DNA of 64,000 nucleotides, from the NCBI GenBank assembly GCA_014529385.2, contig CM043960.1, positions 79,399,332 through 79,463,331 on the forward strand. Direction: 5' to 3'. The notes beneath the pieces were generated by a model, which did no database searches, had not been told where the DNA came from, and saw nothing but the letters and a program-made list of their open reading frames with translations. Below are positions 53,480 through 63,212 of this stretch, piece by piece (within the stretch, counting starts at the first letter, position 1; each line of letters begins with the position of its first letter). Origin of the DNA: Adiantum capillus-veneris (lineage: Eukaryota > Streptophyta > Polypodiopsida > Polypodiales > Pteridaceae). The position numbers were made by a program, and so were the translations under genes.

Positions 53480-54374
53480 CTTTTTCTGTCGTTCTTGAGA
53501 CTCCTGCAAAGTCTCGCGAACCTTGGCAAAAGCCCTATCCAAATCTCGCGAATATTCATCCGCTTCAAATTTCTAATCTTTCGTGCTCAAGAAGGATGGA
53601 ACCTTCGCAGCAGTTTCAACAATCTCTCATGGCGTCTTCCCCGTCGAAGAGTGTATCGTGTTATTGTAGGCAAATTCCACCAAAGGTAAGTTCTTTTCCC
53701 ATTGAGTCTTCTGAAGCGAGATACAAGACTTCAATAAATCTAAAATCACTGAATTGGCAATCTCAGATTGCCCGTCAGTCTGCAAGTGGAACGATGACGA
53801 GAACTGCAACCGCGTGCCAATGTTCTCCCAAATTGCCTTCCAAAACAAACTCATAAATCTGGGGTCTCTGTCGGAGACAATCGTCTCAGGCGTGCCATGT
53901 AATCGGAAAATCATCGTGATCATTCTGTATTCTCGGGAGATCAAAAAAAATGAAATCCATTTCAATATTTTCCCAGGGGCGGGTGGGTATGGGTAAAGGC
54001 TGTAACAATCCCTGTGCCTTATGCCTGTCAAACTTGACCTTCTGGCATACAAGGCAACTGCGCACAAACTCTTCCACATCCTTCTTCAGTCTCCGCCAAA
54101 AGAAATCTCTCTTTACCCCTTTCATGGTGGTAGCAATGCCGCGGTGACCCGTAAAAGGTGGACAGTGGCAATCAGTCATAACCTTTTCCCTCAACGGCTG
54201 TGTAACGCACAACATAGTCTTTTTCATCAAGTAGCCTTCCCGAAGGGAGTATCCCGCTACTGTCTCCCCATCCCGTATCCGTGTGAAAATATCTGCAGAA
54301 CCTGTAGATGTGGCATACTGATCGACCATATCCTCGAAGCTCCTATGATGTATCGCGGAAATAGCCAGAACCAA
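53480..54374 (-). pseudogene. B-inner integrase
   Basis: 54374-53886: linker and zinc finger (CHCPPFTGHRGIATTMKGVK ... CLVCQ), then IEMDFIFFDLPRIQNDHDD. 54079-53627: the rest of the core in another frame (LHGTPETIVSDRDPRFMSLF, TDGQSEIANSVILDLLKSC, NNTIHSSTGKTP). The segment between DLPR and FRLHGT is about 35-40 codons shorter than in normal integrases, as in B-outer. D, D and E residues themselves are present. Confidence 0.88.
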
Positions 54375-54383
54375 CGGTTCTGG

Positions 54384-55664
54384 CTATTTCTTGTCCCTGC
54401 CACCACATTCTTGTCCCTGCACATGGACAATCTGGAAGTGGAACTGTGACAAGATGTTCATCCACCGCATCTGCTTTTCCGAAAGCTGCTTCTGTGACAA
54501 GAAGTAGCGCAAACTCTGATGGTCTGTAAAGACAGTAAAATCCGCTCCGAGTAGGTAATGCCGCCACTGAGTAAGAGTGTGGATAACCGCCAAAAGCTCT
54601 TTCCCATAGATCTGTGTTGTCATCTCCGGCCTAGAGAACAAACGGCTCTCGTAAGCTATGACATGGCCTTCTTGCATCAAGACCGTACCCAGACTACGAC
54701 CACAAGCATCACAAAATACTTCAAATGACTTCTGCAAGTCCGACAAAGTCAAATCTGATCCTGTAGAGAATTTCTCTTTCAATGTCCGAAAGGCAATCAC
54801 CTCTGTGGGTCCCCACGAAAAAGGTACTCCTTTCTGTGTCAAGGTATGCAAAGGGGAAGCAACCTCTGCAAACTTTCGTATGAACCGCCTGTAGTACGAA
54901 CACAGTCCCAAGAAGCTTCTAACTTCATGGACATTCCTCAAATCGGGCCAATCACGGATAGTCTCTATCTTGGCCGGGTTCATTTGCACTCCTGCTGTTG
55001 ACACAATGTGTCCCAAAAAGTGTATCTCTGGTAGGAAAAATTCACTTTTCTTTGCATTAATCACTAACGTGTGATCTCGTAATGCCTGAAAGACTTGAAG
55101 CAGATGATCTCTGTGTTCTGCCTCATTCTTGGAGAAAACAATGATGTCGTAAAAGAAAGTGCCAACAAATAGCCTGTACTCTCGAAAAATCCTGTCCATC
55201 ATCCGGTTAAATGTCGCAGGAGCATTGGTTAAGCCAAAAGGCATCACCAAAAACTCAAATAACCCAAAAGTCGTCCGAAAAGCTGTCTTGTAGACATCTC
55301 CTGGGGCTATCCTGATCTGATGATATCCACTCTTCAAGTCAATCCTGCTAAAGCACGAGGATCCCTGTAACTTGTCGAGTATATCATCGATCCTAGGAAT
55401 CGGAAATCTGTTCTTGATGGTGATTTCGTTGAGAGTGCTATAATCGATGCACATTCTCCAAGATCCGTCTTTCTTCAAAACCAACAACACTGGAGAGCAA
55501 TATGGTGAAGTACTAGGCTGGACAAGACCCTTTTCCAAGAGGTCTTTCACTGAGTTCATAATCTTTTCATTCTGTACTCGGCTCACACGATAAGGTGGCC
55601 GATTCGGTGGCGTGCTTCCAGATATCAGATCAATGGTATGATCTTCAGGCCCTCTCAAAAGCAA
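54384..55664 (-). pseudogene. B-inner reverse transcriptase and RNase H
   Basis: A 426-codon open frame. RT motifs: [82 protein letters not shown]. The catalytic motif is FFYDIIVFS: the first Asp of FFDD is Tyr, so polymerase activity should be lost. RNase H reads FEVFCDACGRSLGTVLMQEG and GKELLAVIHTLTQWRHYLLG, with the first Asp present. It ends VQGQECGGRDKK, a small rearrangement where B-outer has GQKNVVADALSRK. Confidence 0.92.
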
Positions 55665-55669
55665 TCGGC

Positions 55670-56121
55670 ATGAGCGTGGAGAAAAAAAAATCTTGGCGTT
55701 CTTTTCTTCAGGTCAAAACATATTCAACCTTTATCCATCGTTCAGTTCTCCCAAAAGAATGAGTAAGAAAACTGAAGTTCATCAAGTACAATCTCTAAGC
55801 CCTTCATTTATCAAAGTCGCTTTCTCGGCCCGGTAGTCAACCACGGTGTAGTTCTTGTGGTACCAAGGGATCCTGAGTAGAACGTCACTCGCGTGCCCTG
55901 AACACCCCTGTCATTGCAAACGAAGTTTGCCAATGCTCGGTGTAATGGCAACATCCCATCCGGGTGCCAGTCGAACTACCTCCACCTGTGGCGTCAGTCT
56001 GTCGGGCGTAGTTCCAAATCGAGCCGCCAATTCCAAGTGAAAAGAAGTTGGCCTTGGCTCCTTCAAAAGAGCTTCCTGATCCTTCGCTTTGCCCCGAAAG
56101 CGGCAAAGTTTGTACTTTCAT
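55670..56121 (-). pseudogene. B-inner protease
   Basis: Recognised by its match to 59949-60158. The active-site region reads FEGAKANFFS followed by LGIGG (frameshifted) where LELAARFGTTPDRL would be expected. The usual D-S-G is absent in both B copies. Stops and frameshifts occur near 56030 and 55900. Confidence 0.7.
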
Positions 56122-57743
56122 TCATTAGATTCGGTGCAGGTCCCACGCCATGTGGTACCAGTTCTGCTTTTCTATCTGCCTTTTCTGCCACATTCCTCAG
56201 CTGCTCTCGAACTCTCAGACCTGTCGTCGTCTTTATCATTCTGTTCTTTCTGTGCCTTATCAGGGCACTTTGCGGAAATATGTCCATGTTCCCCGCATCC
56301 AAAGCACTTCCCCTCTCTGATGAAGCGAGCTCTCTCCTCAGGAGTAAGCTTGGGTCGTGCATCCTTTTTTTTTTCTCTGGATTGCTCTTTTTCATTCTAC
56401 TTTCATTCCCAGAAGTCTGTTCGGCTCGTTGTGTCATGGCCTCATCTGTGGGGTAGGTCAGACTGCAAGAGTGAATGGCAAAGCCCTGCTTCGCATGACT
56501 CATCAACTCCTGAATAGAAGCTGACTTCTGTTCCAAGCAGTGATTTCGGATCTCTGTAGGTAGACCCAAGGTAAACCGCTCAATCTGTTCTCTGAACAAG
56601 ATCTTCTTGAATGAAGAGGCGGGTAGAAAAGAGCTCCAGAATCTTTCACAATAAGAATTCACTGTATCGCTCTTGGTCATCCGGAGATGGTTCCAAGCAG
56701 CTCGTATATCTCGCTCAAACTCTTGAGTCAACCAAGAAGAAATAAAAAGCCTCTTGAATTTCAGCCATGTAACTGGCACAGCTTGCTTAATAGAAGCGTG
56801 GACCACCAAGTACGAGCATTCCCCTTAAAGTAAGAGGCAACTCTCCGAATCTTGGAGTGCTCTGAATAGCGTCCTCCCGCGAAAGCGATGTCAAACTGCT
56901 GTATAAAAGACAAAGCCTTCGAAGCATCTGAGTATCCTCAAAAGTATCAAACTTGATCGAGTGGCCACCTTCCTTAAACTCTCGGACTTTCTTGCTTTTA
57001 TCTTCGAGAAAGTCATACTGGTTGGCTTTGTAAAAATTCTTCTTGTTCGCATAAAACTTTCCGTCATCGGAATCTGAGCTGTCTGTAGACGAGTCCTCAG
57101 TAGAACTGTCAGTCTCTGGGCGAGATGTAGCCTTCTTTGCCTTTTTCTTGCCCGTTCCGAAGCTTTGCTTCTTGCTTCGCTTTTTACCTTTTCTGTCTTC
57201 TTCGCTCTAATCCGAGGAGCTAGAAGAACTGTCAGAAGAAGAAGAAGAAGAAGAACTGGGTAGGTCTTCAAACTTGACGCGCTTCTTCAATTTCTTTGCA
57301 TTGTCAAATGTCGACCGACGACCCAAATATCCCGGGAAGTCAGTGCCTTTCTTCTGCTTTTTGCCGTGATTTTTGGCTTTCTTTTGCGTGTCAAAAAGTT
57401 GAGCAATCCGTGCATCAACCACGTTCTCCAGTTCCTTCTCCGTATATTTCTTGGAGGCAGAAGGTTTCTTGAGAGCGGGTTTCGGGAGTGGTGTTGTGGT
57501 TCTCTGCCACTCTATCTGTACCTCTTCCAAAGAGGTCTGGTTCATATATTTTGCCATCTTCGGGTCCTTGGCAAAATTGAGCATCATCTTTGTTGCATCG
57601 CCGATCAACTGGCGACGCTCTATCTCTCTTTGCTCCGCATGAGTAGGCCGAGGCGGGCCATACTCTCTGCCTGAATCTTCGTTGTGATCCCAGCCCGCAT
57701 CTCCAGATGCAGAGGGAGTCGACTGATCATTGCCTGAAGCCAT
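56122..57743 (-). pseudogene. B-inner gag with long N-terminal extension
   Basis: ATG 57743 (MASGNDQSTPSASGDAGW) opens a 179-codon frame with a helical part (RRQLIGDATKMMLNFAKDPK), a lysine-rich part (KKAKNHGKKQKKG) and a serine run, ending with TAG at 57207. The family continues beyond in the same region (KATSRPETDSSTEDSS type sequence). The capsid core is at 56809-56390: FKRLFISSWLTQEFERDIRA, FWSSFLPASSFKK, LGLPTEIRNHCLEQKS. A T9 run near 56370 shifts the frame before the zinc knuckle CFGCGEHGHISAKC (56265-56306). Confidence 0.85.
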
Positions 57744-57804
57744 AGGTGCCGCGGAATTTTTTTTTTTCGGGGATCGGATTTCCCGTAGAAGAGAAATCGG
57801 CCGT

Positions 57805-57817
57805 GCTCTGATACCAC
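57805..57817 (-). other. B-inner primer-binding site
   Basis: The minus strand reads GTGGTATCAGAGC after the LTR end ...TTACA. Confidence 0.9.
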
Positions 57818-58368
57818 TGTAACAAACTTGGACACTCCAAGTCAAGAATCAACCACGACAGCACCAAATAACCACTTCAAAACAATTCACAGATCACAAT
57901 AGATTTGCACTGGCCCGGCGGAGTTCCGTGCCTAGAGATATTGGCCCCAAAGACTGGCGCCCCTTTCGGTATTTCTTTTTATATTAATCAATCATCAAAG
58001 TACAAGAGAGCGGTTAGGGTTTCACTCTCAGACTCTGCGTCCAGATGCTCTGAGAAGTGAGGCCCTCACCACTAATTTAAAGGTTACAAGGGATGCCCAA
58101 AAGCAGAGCCCCAAAAGCTTTTAAAATCAAAAGCATCAGTTCTCTCTCTCTCTTAGAGAGTCTTTTCTTTTTAAAAAAAAAAAAAAAAGCAAAAGCAAAA
58201 TTCGCGTCGCTCATCAATTTCCAAATTTTTTTATTTTAATTTTTAATAATCCGCCTCCGCGATTTCCGGCAATTAGGGTTTCTGGCAGAAATTAGGGTTT
58301 GCAGGAATTTTAGGGTTTCCGGCAGAAATTAGGGTTTCTGCTGTCCGCCACGTCATCACTTTATGACA
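57818..58368 (-). repeat. B-inner 5' LTR
   Basis: Partner of 51850-52399; the two look nearly identical by eye. Four teloboxes at about 58270-58340. ACTGT follows. Confidence 0.93.
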
Positions 58369-58373
58369 ACTGT

Positions 58374-58747
58374 CTCCCCATCCCGTATCCGTGTGAAAAT
58401 ATCTGCAAAATCTGTATCTGTGGCATATTGACCTCCATATCCTCGAAGCTCCTATGATGTATCGCGGAAATAGCCAGAACCAACGGCTTCCGAGACAAAG
58501 CATCTGCCACCACGTTCTTCTGTCCCTGCACATGGACAATTTGGAAGTGAAACTGTGACAAGAAGTTCGCCCACCGCATCTGCTTTTCCGAAAGGTGCTT
58601 CTGTGACAAGTAGCGCAAACTCTGATGGTCTGTAAAGACAGTAAAATCCGCTCCGAGTAGGTAATGCCGCCACTGAGTAAGAGCATGGATAACCGCCAAA
58701 AGCTCTTTCTCATAAATCTGTGCTGTCATCTCCGGCCTAGAGAACAA
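58374..58747 (-). pseudogene. B-outer RNase H
   Basis: Reads FSRPEMTAQIYEKELLAVIH, WRHYLLGADFTVFTDHQSLR and GQKNVVADALSRKPLVLAIS, up to the B-inner insertion point. The upstream part (58748-58930), holding FEVFCDACGRSLGAVL-like sequence, is broken by a stop near 58757. Confidence 0.85.
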
Positions 58748-59600
58748 TCGGCTCTCTTAAGCAATGACATGGCCTTCTTGAATCAAGACCGCACCTAGAC
58801 TACGACCACAAGCATCACAAAATACTTCAAATGACTTCTGCAAGTCCGGCAGAGTCAAATCTGGTTTCTCTTTCAATGTCTGAAAGGCAGTCACCTCTGT
58901 GGATCCCCACGAGAAAGGGACTCCTTTCTGTATCTAGATATGCAAAGGGGAAGCAACCTCTGCAAACTTTCGAATGAACCGTCTGTAGTACGAACACAGT
59001 CCCAAGAAGCTTTCAACTTCATGGACATTCTTCAAATCGGGCCAATCACAGATAGTGTCTATCTTGGCCGGATCCATTTGCACTCCTGTTGCTGAGACAA
59101 AGTGTCCCAAAAAAAGTGTATCTCTGAAGCATATGATCTCTGTGTTCTGCTTCCTTCTTGGAGAAAACAATGATATCATCAAAGAAAGTGCCAACAAATA
59201 GCCTGTACTCTTGAAAAATCCTGTCCATTATCCGGTTAAATGTCGTAGGAGCATTGGTTAAGCCAAAAGGCATCACTAAAAACTCAAATAACCCAAAAGT
59301 CGTCCGAAAGGCTGTCTTGTAGACATCTCCCGGCGCGATTCGAATCTGATGATATCCACTCTTCAAGTCAATCCTGCTAAAGCACGAGGATCCTTGTAAC
59401 CTGTCGAGTATATCATCGATCCTAGGAATCAGAAATCTGTTCTTGATGGTGATTTTGTTGAGAGCGCTATAATCGATGCACATTCTCCAAGATCCGTCTT
59501 TCTTCAAATCCAACAACAGTGGAGAGTAATACGGTGAAGTACTGGAGAGCAATACGGTGAGGTACTATGCTAGACAAGACTCTTTTCCAAGAGGTCTTTC
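58748..59600 (-). pseudogene. B-outer reverse transcriptase
   Basis: 59552-59046 holds RT from SSTSPYYSPLLLDLKKDG through SRIDLKSGYHQIRIAPGDV, MPFGLTNAPTTFNRI and the intact FFDDIIVFS. It breaks at EHRDHMLQ, where a deletion of about 65 bp removes the QALRDHTLVINAKKSEF segment present in B-inner. 59197-58934 contains the thumb (MDPAKIDTICDWPDLKNVHE, FLGLCSYYRRFIRKFAEVAS). Polymerase aspartates intact, but the frame is broken. Confidence 0.88.
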
Positions 59601-60158
59601 ACTAGGTTCATAATCTTTTCATACTGTACTCGGCTCACGCGTTAAGGTGACCGGTTCGATGGTGTGCTTCAAGGTATCAGATCAATGGTATGATCTTCAG
59701 GCCCTCAAAAGCAATCGGCATGAGTGTGGAGAAAAATCTTGGCGTTCTTTTGTTCAGGTCAAAACATATTCAATCGTTCAGGTCTCTCCCATAAGAATGA
59801 GTAAAGAAAACTGAAGTTCATCAAGTACAATCTCTAAGCCCTTCATTTATCAAAGTCGCTTTCTCGGCCTGGTAGTCAACCACGGCGTAGTTCTTATGGT
59901 ACCTAGGGATCTGAGTAGAATGTCACTCGCGTGCCCTGAACACCCCTGTCATTGCAAACGAAGTTTGCCAATGCTCGGTGTAATGGCAACATCCCATCCG
60001 GGTGCCAATCGAACTACCTCCGCCTGTGGCGTCAGTCTGTCGGGCGTAATTCCAAATCGAGCCGCCAATTCAAGTGAAAAGAAGTTGGCCTTGGCTCCTT
60101 CAATAGAGCTTCCTGATCCTTCACTTTGCCCCAAAAGCGACAAAGTTTGTACTTTCAT
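59601..60158 (-). pseudogene. B-outer protease
   Basis: 60158-59949 reads GSGSSIEGAKANFFSLELAA then RFGITPDRLTPQAEVVRLAP, ending at a stop. The position that should carry D-S/T-G reads E-G-A. The GDVLLxxPW-type second half lies in other frames at 59945-59850. Confidence 0.7.
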
Positions 60159-61772
60159 TCATTAGATTCGGTGCAGGTCCCACGCCATGTGGTACCGGTT
60201 CTGCTTTTCTATCTGATTTTTCGCCACGTTCCTCAGTTGCTCGAACTCTCAGGCCTGTTGTCCTCTTTATCATTCTGTTCTTTCTGTGCCTTTTTAGGGC
60301 ACTTCGCGGAGAGATGTCCCTGTTCCCCGCATCCAAAGCACTTACCCTCTCTGATGAAGCGAGCTCTCTCCTCAGGAGTAAGCTTGGGTCGTGCATCCTT
60401 TTTCTCTGGGTTGCTCTTTTTCTTTCTACTTTCATTCCCAGAAGTCTGTTCGGCTCGTTGTGTCATGGTCTCATCTGTGGGGTAGGTTAGACTGCCAGAG
60501 TGAATCGCAAAGCCCCGCTTCGCATGACTCATCAACTCCTGAATAGAAGTTGACTTTTGTTCCAGGCAGTGATCTCGGATCTCTGTAGGTAGACCCAAGG
60601 TGAACCACTCAATCTGTTCTCTGAACGAGATCTTCTTGAATGAAAAGGCGGGTAGAAAATAGCTCCAGAATCTTTCACAATAAGCATTGATTGTATCTTT
60701 CTTGGTCATCCGAAGATGGTTCCAAGCAGCTCGTATATCTCGTTCATATTCTTGCGTCAACCAAGAAGAAATAAAAAGCTTTTTAAATTTCAGCCATTTA
60801 ACTGGCGCAGTCTTGTTTAAAAGAAGCGTGGACCACCAAGTACGAGCATTCCCCTAAAAGTAAGAGGTAGCTCTCCGAATCTTGGAGTGCTCTGAATGGA
60901 GTCCTCCCGCGAAAGCGATGTCAAACTGTTGTATAAAAGACAAAGCATTCGAAGCATCTGAGTATTTTGAAAAAGTATCAAACTTGATCGAGTGGCCACC
61001 TTCCTTAAACTCTTGGACTTTCTTGCTTTTATCTTCGAGAAAGTCATACTGGTTGGCTTTGTTAAAATTCTTCTTGTTCGCATAGAAGTTTCCATCATCA
61101 GAATCGGAGCTGTTTGTAGACGAGCCTCAGTAGAACTGTTAGGCTCTGGGCGAGATTTAGCCTTCTTTGCCTTTTTCTTGCCCTTTCCGAAGCTTTGTTT
61201 CTTGCTTCGCTTTTTACCTTTTCTGTCTTCTTCGCTCGAATCTGAAGAGCTAGAAGAATAGTAGAACTGTTAGATGAAGAAGAAGAAGAAGAACTTTCAA
61301 ATCGAACACACTTCTTCCGTTTCTTTGCCTTGTCAAAAGTCGACTGACGACCCAAATATCCCGGGAAGTTAGTGCTTTTCTTCTTCTTTTTGCCGTGCTT
61401 TTTGGCTTTCTTTTGCGCATCAAAAAGCTGAGCAATCCGTGCATCAACCACCTCTTGTAATTCCTTCTCGGAGTACTGTTTGTAATCAGAAGGTTTCTTG
61501 AGAGCGGGTTTCAGGGGTGCAGTAGTAATTTTCTGCCACTGTTCATGCACTTCCTGAAAAGAAGTCTCGCTCATATATTTTGCCAATTTTGGATCCTTCG
61601 CAAAATTGAGCATCATCTTTGTTGCATCGGCGATCAATTGACGACGCTTCATCTCTCTTTGCTCCGCCTAAGTAGGCCGAGGCGGGCCATACTTTGTCTC
61701 TGAATCTTCGTTGTGATCTCTACCTGCATCTCCAGATGCAAAGGGAGTTGACTAATCCTTGCGTGAAGCCAT
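60159..61772 (-). pseudogene. B-outer gag
   Basis: ATG 61772 (MASRKD) meets TAG at codon 7, where B-inner has a Gln codon. 61652-61098 continues the N-terminal extension (RRQLIADATKMMLNFAKDPK, KKAKKHGKKKKKSTN, Ser run). 60760-60233 is the best preserved capsid and nucleocapsid of the family: TQEYERDIRAAWNHLRMTKK, GLPTEIRDHCLEQKSTSIQE, SHAKRGFAIHSGSLTYPTDE and the knuckle CFGCGEQGHLSAKC at 60299-60340. Confidence 0.85.
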
Positions 61773-61827
61773 AGGTGCTGGGAAAAAAATTGGGGATCGG
61801 ATTTCCCGTAGAAGAGAAATCGGCCGT

Positions 61828-62402
61828 GCTCTGATACCACTGTAACAGACTTGGACACTCCAAGTCAAGAATCAATCGCGACAACACCAAATAACCACTT
61901 CAAAACAATTCACAGATCACAATCGATTTGCACTGACCCGACGGAGTTCCGTGCCTAGAGATATTGGCCCCAAAGACTGGCGCCCCTTTCGGTATTTCTT
62001 TTTGTATTAATCAGTTCAAAGTACGAGAGTGACTCGGGTTTCACTCTCAGACTCTGCGTCCAGATGCTCTGAGAAGTGAGGCCCTCACCACTAATTTAAA
62101 GGTTACAAGGGATGCCCAAAAGCAGAGCCCCAAAAGCTTGAAAGCAAAAGCAAATTCTCTCTCTCTCTCAATGAGAGTTAAAATAAAGCAATTCAACTCT
62201 TTCTCTCATCCAAAATCCTTGCGTAGCAAAAAGCTAAGATTTGTGTCGCTCATTAAATTTAAAAAAAATTAAAAAAATAAAAAATATAAAAAAAATAAAA
62301 TCGTCTCCGCGATTTCCGGAAATTAGGGTTTTTGGCAGAAATTAGGGTTTGTAGGAATTTTAGGGTTTCTGTTGTCCGTAGCTACGTCATCACTTTGTGA
62401 CA
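61828..62402 (-). repeat. B-outer primer site and 5' LTR
   Basis: Primer complement GCTCTGATACCAC (61828-61840), then LTR 61841-62402. Three teloboxes at about 62323-62370. ACCAT follows. Confidence 0.93.
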
Positions 62403-62407
62403 ACCAT

Positions 62408-62822
62408 CATCATTGTAGGAATATTGTCTATCCAAGCAAGTCTCCACCATGCAAGAACTTCTGGACCATGCCGGAGTCGGCTACAAACTGATGAAGGGAA
62501 AGCTAGAGTTTACCACAAAAGAATCTCCGGCCACTAACCACAACTCTCACCAACAAAGAACAAATTCTCGAGAGTCTCATGAAAGTCAACCACAAAGGCC
62601 TCGTTTGACACCTCAACAACGAGACACCTTACTACAAGAAGGCAGATGTTTTGGATGCTTTCAAACTGAACATAACTATTTTGGTTGTCCCCAACGCATT
62701 GACAGACCTGCGGAGCCGACTCCCGCGTCGACGGTCGACAGAAACCCAAGAACATCTCCAGCCAAACGAGCTAAACCGGCCATTGCAACATCTCTGGCCT
62801 ATGCGTTGAAAGTACAAATGAA
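62408..62822 (+). pseudogene. Element D gag, second part with zinc knuckle
   Basis: Resumes directly after the ACCAT duplication: EYCLSKQV, MQELLDHAGVGYKLMKGKLE, QRPRLTPQQRDTLLQEG and the CCHC knuckle CFGCFQTEHNYFGC, then a Pro/Arg/Thr-rich tail. B gag reads LTPEERARFIREGKCFGCGE at the same place, confirming the alignment. Confidence 0.85.
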
Positions 62823-63212
62823 TTGTGTCGAGCATATGGCAAAGTCAGTGGCTTCAAAGCCCTTATTTTCTTTGACCCCGCAACTACAGAGAACTTCATC
62901 CATCCAGAATTCTTAAAGCAGATGCACTTTGATTATGATGCGGAGGGTGGAGAAATTGAAGCTGAGCTAGCCACGGGGCAAATTCAGAAAGTTGTACCGC
63001 TCATTGGTGCTCTTCCAGTGACTATTCAAGGTTATCATGGAGAAGTTGATTTCCACATCATGAAGTTGGGCAATTGTGACGTTCTATTAGGCATGCCTTG
63101 GCATGACAAAAATGATGTGACTCTCCAGGTTCGGAACCAAACCATCACCGTGATGCAGAAGGGCAAGCTAGTCGTCCTCAAAGTTTGGTTGTCCGAACAA
63201 AACCCTGAATGA
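62823..63212 (+). pseudogene. Element D protease
   Basis: Reads AYGKVSGFKALIFFDPATTE NFIHPEF..., with FFDPATT in place of the usual DSGAT, and the second motif CDVLLGMPWHD. It ends at a stop at 63212 shortly after LEVxxQ-like LQVRNQTITVMQ. Family members read on to RT; here the sequence becomes non-coding, so pol is absent or lost. The loss of Ser-Gly after Asp makes activity unlikely. Confidence 0.8.

Larger units (their letters stand above)
51850..58368 (-). mobile_element. B-inner: chromovirus inserted in B-outer
   Basis: LTRs 51850-52399 and 57818-58368, with ACTGT immediately outside both (51845-51849 and 58369-58373). The flanks join perfectly as one RNase H/integrase sequence, as seen uninterrupted in B-inner itself near 54265. 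6.5 kb. Minus-strand gag, protease, RT-RNase H, integrase and chromodomain. Same family as its host: an intra-family insertion. Confidence 0.95.
49438..62402 (-). mobile_element. B-outer: chromovirus inserted in D gag, split by B-inner
   Basis: LTRs 49438-50005 and 61841-62402, with ACCAT immediately outside both (49433-49437 and 62403-62407). The two LTRs pair with each other and not with the inner ones: both have CTCTCTCAATGAGAGTTAA and AAAATCCTTGCGTAGC, which the inner LTRs lack. Its own sequence is about 6.44 kb once B-inner is removed. Minus-strand gag, protease, RT and RNase H lie at 61772-58374; integrase and chromodomain lie at 51849-50649. Confidence 0.93.
47738..63212 (+). mobile_element. 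Element D: plus-strand gypsy element (LTR, gag, protease), split by B-outer
   Basis: LTR 47738-48409, primer site 48411, gag 48628-49437 continuing at 62408-62822, then protease to 63212. The ACCAT duplication flanks B-outer inside gag. The protein reading across the gap is continuous with the family (CERYTIGLP on the left, EYCLSKQVSTMQELLDHAG on the right). No RT follows protease and no 3' LTR was found in the window, so the element is truncated, or non-autonomous and incomplete here. Confidence 0.8.
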
